A stretch of DNA of 6,311 nt from Solirubrobacteraceae bacterium (GTDB lineage Bacteria; Actinomycetota; Thermoleophilia; Solirubrobacterales; Solirubrobacteraceae). Under the pieces are notes generated by a model that made no database searches, was not told the origin of the DNA, and worked only from the letters and a program-made list of their open reading frames with translations. Position 1 is the first letter of the stretch. The number at the start of each line of letters is the position of its first letter. This document shows positions 1-4,346 of the stretch, piece by piece. Location of the stretch: assembly GCA_025455895.1 (NCBI GenBank), contig JALOLQ010000169.1:1-6311 (forward strand), read 5' to 3'. The translations under genes were made by a program, and so were the position numbers.

Positions 1-274
1 CTTCGACCTGGTCCACGAGAGCCTCTCCGAGCAGCAGGCCACGCGGATGGTGCTCGAGGGCATCATGGCCGCCAACGCGCTGCCCGAGCAGCTGCGGTCG
101 GTCGCGCGCGACATCAGCAGCCGCGAGCTGACCTTCCAGGTCAACGAGGTGCAGAGCCGCGAATCGCGTCGCGAGAGCCGCGCCGACGCGCGGGCGCGGG
201 CGATGCGCCGCACGCTGGCGGGCGTGGCGCTCACCGCGCTGGCCCTCGACCACCGGCGCCGGCGCGGCGCCTGA
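1..274 (+). CDS. C-terminal fragment of an unidentified protein (possibly ABC1/UbiB kinase-like)
   Basis: The reading frame is open from base 2 to the TGA at 272-274, giving the last 90 residues of a protein that starts before the window. The piece begins FDLVHESLSEQQ and continues as mostly helical, charged sequence. An Arg/Glu/Ser-rich stretch lies around fragment residues 50-70, followed by a short hydrophobic run (TLAGVALTALAL, about 71-82) and a basic end, RRRRGA. A late amphipathic or weakly hydrophobic helix after a charged linker resembles the tail of ABC1/UbiB-family proteins, but no catalytic motif is in view, so that reading is only a guess. The ATG at 47 is internal to the same open frame and need not be the start. 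A strong hairpin lies 26 bases after the stop. I am confident that it is coding and not confident of the family. Confidence 0.6.
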   Translation, partial: FDLVHESLSEQQATRMVLEGIMAANALPEQLRSVARDISSRELTFQVNEVQSRESRRESRADARARAMRRTLAGVALTALALDHRRRRGA

Positions 275-300
275 CCGGCACGGGGTCGCCACCGAGCACG

Positions 301-330
301 ACGAGGTCCCCGCCGGGGCGGGGACCTCGT
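301..330. terminator. Bidirectional hairpin between convergent genes
   Basis: A perfect 12-bp stem is formed by ACGAGGTCCCCG (301-312) and CGGGGACCTCGT (319-330), closing a 6-base loop (CCGGGG). It lies between the plus-strand gene ending at 274 and the minus-strand gene ending at 360, which is where a shared terminator would be expected. There is no T-tract on either side, as is common for terminators in high-GC actinobacteria. Its function is inferred from structure and position. Confidence 0.75.
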
Positions 331-359
331 GTACGGCGAGGGGGAGGGCCTGCGAGGCG

Positions 360-662
360 CTACGCGGCGGCCTTGACCTTCTTCTCGGCCTGGTTGGTCG
401 CCTCGACCTGCTTGCTGAGGGTGTCGATCGACTCGTTCAGGCTGCGCACGGAGCGGGTCAGCTCCTTGCTGCGCTTCGTGCCGCCCTTCTTGCTCTTCTT
501 CTTCTTCGGGTCCTTGAACCCGTCCGTCACCGCGTGACGCAGATCGTCCTCGACGTTGCGGGCGCGGTCGGTGAGGTCGTCGACGAAGTCCTTCGTGTCG
601 TCGACGATGTCCTCCAGCAGCCGGCTGATCGAGTTGCTCCGGCGCTTGCCGTTCTTCGCCAT
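360..662 (-). CDS. Small lysine-rich helical protein, hypothetical (phasin-like composition)
   Basis: This encodes 100 residues, MAKNGKRRSN to KKVKAAA. The ATG at 662 is chosen because GAGGAGG (minus strand, bases 675-669) sits 6 bases before it. The in-frame ATG at 719 lies inside the operator array and would add residues encoded by promoter DNA. The protein has three parts: an acidic amphipathic helix at about residues 12-46 (LLEDIVDDTKDFVDDL), a basic linker at about 50-66 (KDPKKKKSKKGG), and a second amphipathic helix at about 67-98. It has no signal peptide or membrane segment. Two amphipathic helices around a basic linker would suit a granule-surface (phasin-like), nucleoid-associated or scaffold protein, but I recognise no defined family. 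It has a promoter of its own covered by three putative TetR operators, so it is probably induced when the upstream TetR binds a ligand. Confidence 0.75.
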   Translation of the reverse strand: MAKNGKRRSNSISRLLEDIVDDTKDFVDDLTDRARNVEDDLRHAVTDGFKDPKKKKSKKGGTKRSKELTRSVRSLNESIDTLSKQVEATNQAEKKVKAAA

Positions 663-697
663 CGTGATCCTCCTCGGATGGTCAGTGGATGCGCGAG

Positions 698-727
698 AGC
701 CTACATAATGTCCGGACATAGTGTCAA
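698..727 (-). promoter_or_regulatory. Sigma70-type promoter of the small basic protein gene
   Basis: On the minus strand a perfect TTGACA (727-722) is followed, after 18 bases, by TAGGCT (703-698), which fits TAnnnT. Transcription would begin near base 691, leaving a leader of about 28 bases that contains the GAGGAGG ribosome binding site. The first TGTCCGGACA palindrome fills the spacer and the second overlaps the -35 box, so bound repressor would block polymerase. The hexamers are read directly; activity is inferred. Confidence 0.65.
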
Positions 728-744
728 GACATAGTGTCCGGGCA
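709..744. promoter_or_regulatory. Three tandem TGTCNNGACA operators, 13-bp period
   Basis: There are three 10-bp sites: TGTCCGGACA (709-718, perfect palindrome), TGTCAAGACA (722-731, outer arms palindromic) and TGTCCGGGCA (735-744, one mismatch). They are separated by the same trinucleotide TAG both times, giving an exact 13-bp period. This also makes GACATAGTGTC a direct repeat at 715-725 and 728-738. The cluster covers the spacer, the -35 box and upstream DNA of the promoter at 698-727. The same TGTCCGGACA occurs at the start of the neighbouring TetR gene (1427-1436), which suggests that regulator as the binding protein. Confidence 0.75.
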
Positions 745-794
745 GGACGATGGGTCCGCTTCCCGGGCTCGGACGGCGGAAGGCGGCGGGAGGA

Positions 795-1427
795 TCAGGC
801 GCGCGTCGGCGCGTACAGGGTGTTCCAGGCGATCGCCGTGAAGGCGTCGAGCTGGCGGTCGTACCCGGCGTCGTCGAGGTCGGGCAGGATCACGTGGAAG
901 CCGCGCTCGGCCGCCCACAGCAGCCATATGGCGACGTCGTCGGCGGGCAGCTGCGGGTCCACGAACCCGCCCTTCTGCCCGGCCTTCAGGTGGCGCTGGA
1001 GCGACGCGATGTTCGCGTCCATGAACGCCTCGGTCAGCTCGCGGACGCCGGCGTCGTACTCGGCGGCCTGAAAGGCGGCGGCCATGAGCGCGGTGTGCGG
1101 GCGATACGCGTCGGCGGCCCGGGCGATCGCCGCGCGCAGGTCCGCGCGCGTGGACCGGGTGTCGATCGCCCACCAGCCCGAGAGCGCCTCCGCGAGCTCG
1201 TCGGCGATCGCCGCGACCCCCTCGCCGAGCACGTCGCCCTTGTCCGAGAAGTAGACGTAGAACGTCGTGCGCGAGATCCCGATCTCGGCGGCGAGCTGCT
1301 CGACGCTGATCTCGGTGAAGCTCTCGCCCTGCTCGATCAGGCGCTCGAGCGCCTCGAGCAGCTGCCGGTGGAGCTCATCGCGGCGGGCCTCGCGGGCACG
1401 CTGGGTCCTTCGCGTGACGGACGCCAT
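795..1427 (-). CDS. TetR/AcrR-family transcriptional regulator (autoregulated)
   Basis: This encodes a 210-residue one-component repressor, a normal length for the family. An N-terminal basic tail (RRTQRAREARR) leads into the TetR DNA-binding domain at about residues 18-65. The helix-turn-helix lies at about 40-60 (ISVEQLAAEIGISRTTFYVYF), with the typical FYxYF and following SDKGDVL. Residues from about 75 to 210 are an all-helical ligand-binding and dimerisation domain whose ligand cannot be told from sequence. The ATG at 1427 has no Shine-Dalgarno sequence, but TACACT ends 8 bases before it, so the mRNA is probably leaderless. A perfect TGTCCGGACA overlaps that start. Three related sites lie downstream at 709-744, in front of the small basic protein, its likely target. 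I see no convincing terminator between the two genes. Confidence 0.93.
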   Translation of the reverse strand: MASVTRRTQRAREARRDELHRQLLEALERLIEQGESFTEISVEQLAAEIGISRTTFYVYFSDKGDVLGEGVAAIADELAEALSGWWAIDTRSTRADLRAAIARAADAYRPHTALMAAAFQAAEYDAGVRELTEAFMDANIASLQRHLKAGQKGGFVDPQLPADDVAIWLLWAAERGFHVILPDLDDAGYDRQLDAFTAIAWNTLYAPTRA

Positions 1428-1441
1428 GTCCGGACAGTGTA
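1427..1441 (-). promoter_or_regulatory. Leaderless promoter and operator of the TetR gene
   Basis: On the minus strand TACACT (1441-1436) looks like a -10 box. The A of the start ATG (1427) lies 9 bases after it, about where transcription would begin. A perfect 10-bp palindrome, TGTCCGGACA, occupies 1427-1436, between the -10 box and the start codon. It is identical to the first operator at 709-718. No good -35 box is seen; the upstream DNA is GC-only repeats. Autorepression by the encoded TetR is the natural inference. Confidence 0.65.
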
Positions 1442-1488
1442 GGCGGCGGCAGGGCGGCCGCCGGCCGGCCGGGCTGAGGGGCCTACAC
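1437..1488. repeat. 8-bp inverted repeat bracketing the gap between cyclase and TetR
   Basis: GTGTAGGC (1437-1444) and GCCTACAC (1481-1488) are exact reverse complements, 36 bases apart, around GC-rich DNA that contains GCGGCCGC and CCGGCCGGCC. One arm overlaps the -10 box of the TetR gene and the other holds the cyclase stop codon (1483-1485). Folded in RNA, it could act as a terminator after the cyclase gene. It could also be coincidental in such GC-rich DNA. Confidence 0.4.
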
Positions 1489-2702
1489 CTCGCAGACCGC
1501 GATCGCCGGCGCGTCGCGGCGCGCCTTCTCGGTCGCCGACGGCAGGTCGCCGAGCGGGGTGTAGGTCGTCTGCGCCGGGTCGAGCCCGAGCGCCTGGGCG
1601 TCCGGCGGGTCGAGCCGCTCGATCAGGTCCTTCGAGGCCAGGGCGCGCCCGCCCGTCGCGCACGCCTCGATCCGCGCCGTCTCGTTGACCTCGTCGCCGA
1701 GCGCGACGAGCTCGCCAGCGCGACGAGCTCGCCACGGCCGGGCGTCGTGACGAGCCCGGCGTAGAGCGTCGAGCCCCAGTGCAGGCCGAAGCGCAGCGTC
1801 ACCTCCTCGGGCTCGAGGCCGCTGTCGGTCGCGACCTGCGCGGTGGCGGCGCGCAGCGCCCGCGCGGCCTCGATGCAGCCGCGCGCCGCCGCGGACTCCC
1901 CGCCCGAGGTCTCGGCGAGGAAGAACGCCACGACGCCGTCCCCGACGTGGCGCCCGACGACGCCGCCGGCGTCGATCACGCAGCGGTCGGCGGCGCGCAC
2001 GAGCCGGCGCCCGAGCGCGAAGTAGCTCGCGGTCGGCAGGCGCCGGGCGAGCGGGGAGGAGGCCTCGAGGTCGGCGAACAGGATCGCCGCCGGGCGCCGT
2101 GCCGCCTGCGCGAGCGACGCGATCCGCGCGTAGTGCGCGAGGTCGCCGTGCCCGGTCAGCGCCGCGAGCGTCGCCATCCCGGGCGCGGGCTTGATGACGA
2201 TCGCCGATCCGGCGAGGGTCCCGTCGGGGCGGTGGACCCGGAAGGCGAACACCGGGACGTCCATGTCGCCGGCGCCGCTGGTGGTCGTCCCGTACTGGCG
2301 CAGCGTGAGCACCGGCACGTCGGCGCTCGCCTCGATGCCGTCGAGCACGTCGGCCAGCCGCGGGTCGATCGCGGCGCGCACCGCATCGCGGTCGCCGCCG
2401 AAGTCGGCCAGCATCCAGGCCCCGACGCCCGCGAGCTGGCGGCGCCAGATCTCGAGCGTCGTCGGACCCCCGCGCAGCGCCTCCCGCGCCTCGCCCGCCT
2501 GGCGCGAGAAGTAGCCGGCGCCGATCGGGATCTCGACCTCCTCGCGCAGCGCGCCGTAGCTGCGGCGCAGCTCCTCGGTGACGTACGCCCAGCGCCAGTG
2601 CTCGTCGACGAGCTCGGCCCAGTGGCCGGTCTCGTCCAGCGCCTGCGCCGCGGCGGCGAGGGCGGCGTCGGCGGGCAGCGGATGGGCGCCGCCGCTCACC
2701 AC
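1483..2702 (-). pseudogene. Class III adenylate/guanylate cyclase, frameshifted by a 17-bp duplication
   Basis: The start is GTG at 2702, or GTG at 2699; the latter overlaps the TGA of the upstream gene as GTGA, which implies translational coupling. The uninterrupted frame gives 359 residues and stops at 1623, with about 30 nonsense residues at the end. Removing one copy of a 17-bp tandem repeat at 1701-1734 restores 400 residues ending at TAG 1483-1485. Residues 1-195 form a sensory region, possibly PAS-like (VDEHWRWAYVTEELRRSYG near 32-50). The cyclase domain begins near 203 (PAAILFADLEASSPLARRL). The metal-binding aspartates are D211 and D255 (RHVGDG), with Arg251 where many cyclases have Lys. 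The transition-state Asn and Arg (LGDEVNETAR, restored N334 and R338) lie beyond the shift and are lost in the sequence as given. The product would make cyclic nucleotide from ATP (or GTP) in the cytoplasm. The shift could be a real mutation or a sequence error. Confidence 0.85.
1701..1734. repeat. Perfect 17-bp tandem duplication inside the cyclase gene
   Basis: GCGCGACGAGCTCGCCA occurs at 1701-1717 and again immediately at 1718-1734. The 17-base period extends one base further left (A at 1700 and 1717). Seventeen is not a multiple of three, so the second copy moves the cyclase out of frame. With one copy, the minus strand reads GELVALGDEVNETARIEA, a textbook class III cyclase segment. With two copies it reads GELVALASSSRSATRS and then stops at 1623. 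Confidence 0.95.
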
Positions 2703-2914
2703 GTCAGCTCGATCTCCAGCTCGCGTTCGCCGTCCTCGACCTCGAACTCGATCTTCAGCTCGACCTCGTCGGGCACGTGGATCGAGAGCTCCATGCCGCC
2801 GCGCTCGAAGGCGATCTCGTCACCGCTCGCGAGCATGTCGGCGATCGCGCGCAGGCGCTCGGCCGCCTCCTCGCGGCTGACCTTCGCCTGCTCCTTCATC
2901 TCGAAGATGTCCAT
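2696..2914 (-). CDS. Amphi-Trp domain protein
   Basis: This encodes 72 residues, MDIFEMKEQAK to LEIELTW. The ATG at 2914 is preceded by AGGAG (2925-2921) at a spacing of 6 bases. A longer frame to 3055 would overlap the toxin gene and encodes only Arg/Ala-rich filler. The protein has an N-terminal helix (SREEAAERLRAIADMLASG, about 13-31) and then alternating hydrophobic/acidic strands (MELSIHVPDEVELKIEFEVEDGERELEIELTW, 41-72) with the invariant terminal Trp. This matches the small amphi-Trp domain family, which has no established biochemical role. It is a soluble, acidic, cytoplasmic protein. Its stop codon overlaps the GTG start of the cyclase gene, so the two are probably made together and the small protein could be a partner or modulator of the cyclase. 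The partner idea is inference from gene overlap alone. Confidence 0.85.
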   Translation of the reverse strand: MDIFEMKEQAKVSREEAAERLRAIADMLASGDEIAFERGGMELSIHVPDEVELKIEFEVEDGERELEIELTW

Positions 2915-2961
2915 CGGGGGCTCCTGGCCTCGGGTGCGGGAGGCGCAGCATGCCAGGCGGC

Positions 2962-3381
2962 TCAGCCGTCGGCGGGCAGCAGGCGCAGCGGCCGGCCGCC
3001 GGGCCCGGGAAGCACGCGGAAGTGCCGCTCGTCGAGCGTCAGCACGTCGGCGCACCCGTGCCGTTCGGCGAGCACGATGATCGAGGCGTCGGCGAGGCCC
3101 ACCGCCAAGGCCGCGTGCGCGGCGATGATGTCCGCGGCGCGGCGGACGTCCGCGGGGCCGAACGGCTCGAGCCGGTAGGACCCCGCGGCCACCTCGTCCA
3201 GGAGCAGCCGCTGGGCCGTCGGGCCGACGCGGTGCCCCAGCAGGTAGTCCAGCTCGGCGAGGACGAAGGGCGAGAGGAGCAGCGGTCCGGCGGCGGACCG
3301 CAGCGCGTCGGCGGCCGCGCGGTGGTGGGTCTGCGCGGCATCCAGCGCCGACAGCAGCCCGCTCGTGTCCAGCAGGATCAC
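2962..3381 (-). CDS. VapC-like PIN-domain toxin ribonuclease
   Basis: This encodes 139 residues spanning a complete PIN domain. The GTG start at 3381 overlaps the antitoxin stop as GTGA (3381-3378), the usual arrangement for co-translated toxin-antitoxin genes. The acidic metal-binding residues are all present: D5 (ILLDTSGLL), E43 (LAELDYLL), D98 (GLADASIIV) and D117 (TLDERHF). VapC proteins are Mg2+-dependent endoribonucleases that cut tRNA or rRNA and stop growth when not held by their antitoxin. The RNA target here cannot be deduced. The gene appears intact and active. The next gene starts 47 bases downstream with its own ribosome binding site. Confidence 0.9.
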   Translation of the reverse strand: MILLDTSGLLSALDAAQTHHRAAADALRSAAGPLLLSPFVLAELDYLLGHRVGPTAQRLLLDEVAAGSYRLEPFGPADVRRAADIIAAHAALAVGLADASIIVLAERHGCADVLTLDERHFRVLPGPGGRPLRLLPADG

Positions 3382-3596
3382 CGCTCGCCGAAGCCCTCGA
3401 GCAGCTCGTCGGCGCGTTCGGCCAGGGTCGGGTCCCCGCTGTCGAACAGCGGCAGCGCCGGGTGCGGCGCCGTCCCCGCGGTCACCCGCTCGACCCCCTC
3501 GCGGATCACGTCGGCCTCGCTGCGACCGGTGGCCCGGGCGGTGCGCTCGAGCGCGAGCTTCAGCTCGTCCGGGAGGTAGACCGTCGTCCGACGCAT
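3378..3596 (-). CDS. Ribbon-helix-helix (CopG/VapB-like) antitoxin
   Basis: This encodes 72 residues, beginning MRRTTVYLPDELK. Residues 2-9 form the DNA-contacting beta strand and about 10-40 the two helices (ELKLALERTARATGRSEADVIREGVERV) of a ribbon-helix-helix dimer. The tail at 45-72 (PALPLFDSGDPTLAERADELLEGFGER) would wrap around the toxin. Start codons at 3605 and 3632 are also in frame. I prefer 3596 because the fold begins there and CAGAAT ends 7 bases upstream, fitting a leaderless mRNA; no Shine-Dalgarno sequence is visible for any of the three. The gene overlaps the VapC toxin gene by 4 bases. The antitoxin should neutralise VapC and repress its own promoter, probably through the GTATGGCA repeats at 3596-3615. 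Confidence 0.88.
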   Translation of the reverse strand: MRRTTVYLPDELKLALERTARATGRSEADVIREGVERVTAGTAPHPALPLFDSGDPTLAERADELLEGFGER

Positions 3597-3632
3597 GCCA
3601 TACATTCTGCCATACGTCGCGCGGCGGGTCAC
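3596..3632 (-). promoter_or_regulatory. Promoter of the toxin-antitoxin pair with repeated GTATGGCA box
   Basis: On the minus strand GTGACC (3632-3627) and CAGAAT (3609-3604) form a weak -35/-10 pair with 17 bases between them. The ATG at 3596 falls near the expected first base of the RNA. GTATGGCA occurs twice as a direct repeat (3615-3608 and 3603-3596) with a 12-base period, flanking the -10 box. Short direct or inverted repeats of this kind are typical binding sites for ribbon-helix-helix antitoxins, so autoregulation is likely. Confidence 0.5.
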
Positions 3633-3646
3633 CTCGAGCAGGGATC

Positions 3647-3667
3647 GGGGCGCTCCCGGTTCGCCCC
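3647..3667 (-). terminator. Possible terminator after the second TetR gene
   Basis: GGGGCG (3647-3652) and CGCCCC (3662-3667) can form a 6-bp GC-only stem with a 9-base loop. It lies just after the TetR stop codon (3680-3678) and before the antitoxin promoter. It has no T-tract and the stem is short, so the call rests mainly on position. Confidence 0.35.
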
Positions 3668-3677
3668 CCGCCGGCCA

Positions 3678-4286
3678 CTACCGCGCCGGCGCGCGCACCA
3701 GCAGGTCCACGTACCCGTCGGCGATCGCCTCGGGCGTCAGCCGCCCGCCGGGCCGGTACCACTGCGCGGTGTGGTTCACCATCCCGAGCAGCGCGCTGAG
3801 CGCGAGCCGGCGGTCGGCGGTGCGCAGCGCGCCCGCCGCCTCGGCCTCGGCGAGCACGCCCTCGAGCAGCCGCTCGAACGCCTTGCGGTCCGCCCGCACG
3901 CCGCGCCACTGCGCGCCGCGCTCGATCGCGTGGCGCTCCTGCTGGAAGACGAGCAGGTGATCGCGGTGCGTGACGACGTGCCCCACCCAGAGCCGCACGA
4001 GTGCGCGCAGCTGCTCCGGGGGAGCCAGGCCGGCGCCGTCCAGGGCGCGCGCGTCGCCGAGCAGCGGGTCCATCAGCTCGTCGCAGATCGCCACGAGCAG
4101 CTGCTCCTTGCCGGGGAAGTAGTGGTAGAGGCTGCCGACGGCGATCCCCAGCTCCTCGGCGAGCTGCTGCATCGACGTGCGCCCGTAGCCGCGCCGGGCG
4201 AAGACGTGCGCGGCGCGCTCGACGACGTCCGCCCGCCGGCGGTCGTAGCGGTCGCGCAGGGCGGGCCGGGTGGGGCGGGTGGCCAC
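3678..4286 (-). CDS. TetR-family regulator, divergent from the acyl-CoA dehydrogenase
   Basis: This encodes 202 residues from the GTG at 4286. In-frame ATGs at 4326 and 4311 lie in the promoter/operator DNA. The GTG is preferred because TATGGT ends 6 bases before it, again a leaderless layout. The DNA-binding domain is at about residues 12-60, with helix-turn-helix TSMQQLAEELGIAVGSLYHYF (37-57) followed by PGKEQLL. The C-terminal half ends NHTAQWYRPGGRLTPEAIADGYVDLLV (about 171-197). A WYRPGG..TPEEIAD ending is, from memory, shared with KstR2-like regulators of acyl-CoA and lipid catabolism. Together with the divergent acyl-CoA dehydrogenase and lyase genes, this suggests a repressor relieved by an acyl-CoA. 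The ligand is inferred. It probably also represses itself through the two sites at 4300-4332. Confidence 0.93.
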   Translation of the reverse strand: MATRPTRPALRDRYDRRRADVVERAAHVFARRGYGRTSMQQLAEELGIAVGSLYHYFPGKEQLLVAICDELMDPLLGDARALDGAGLAPPEQLRALVRLWVGHVVTHRDHLLVFQQERHAIERGAQWRGVRADRKAFERLLEGVLAEAEAAGALRTADRRLALSALLGMVNHTAQWYRPGGRLTPEAIADGYVDLLVRAPAR

Positions 4287-4292
4287 GCGCCC

Positions 4293-4339
4293 ACCATACC
4301 GAACGATCATTCGAACTTCGAACATGCATTCGGTAATCT
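4293..4339. promoter_or_regulatory. Mirror-image divergent promoters for the TetR and acyl-CoA dehydrogenase genes
   Basis: On the plus strand TTCGAA (4310-4315), 18 bases, then TAATCT (4334-4339) lead to the ATG at 4347, 7 bases beyond. On the minus strand TTCGAA (4322-4317), 18 bases, then TATGGT (4298-4293) lead to the GTG at 4286, 6 bases beyond. The two promoters are symmetric about base 4316 and both imply leaderless mRNAs. The -10 boxes are good; the -35 boxes match the consensus poorly and may be mainly operator sequence. Confidence 0.6.
4300..4332. promoter_or_regulatory. Two CGAAC-N4-ATTCG operator sites, 19 bp apart
   Basis: CGAACGATCATTCG (4300-4313) and CGAACATGCATTCG (4319-4332) are identical outside the central four bases. 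Each is a near-palindrome, and together they form a larger dyad from ACCGAA (4298) to TTCGGT (4334) with 13 of 18 base pairs matching. They overlap the -35 region of both divergent promoters. TetR repressors commonly bind palindromes of this size, so the adjacent TetR is the likely binder. Confidence 0.7.
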
Positions 4340-4346
4340 CCCGCGC

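Noticed and set aside
526..538. GTCAC-CGC-GTGAC inverted repeat
   Set aside because: It lies inside the small basic protein's coding sequence with a 3-base centre and no nearby promoter, so it is probably chance.
754..774. Possible hairpin GTCCG/CGGAC after the first TetR gene
   Set aside because: It has only 5 bp of stem and an 11-base loop, with no T-tract; too weak to call a terminator.
1337..1735. 132-codon minus-strand frame across the cyclase end and the TetR start
   Set aside because: It is neither the original nor the restored cyclase frame. The restored frame gives clear cyclase motifs, whereas this one is Arg/Ala-rich filler.
1779..3080. 433-codon plus-strand open frame
   Set aside because: It is opposite the cyclase, amphi-Trp and toxin genes, with composition typical of a codon-position shadow and no recognisable motif.
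3462..4346. Upstream extension of the acyl-CoA dehydrogenase frame
   Set aside because: The frame stays open by chance across the TetR and antitoxin genes. The enzyme fold begins at MFFDLDDETELL (4347), just after a promoter.
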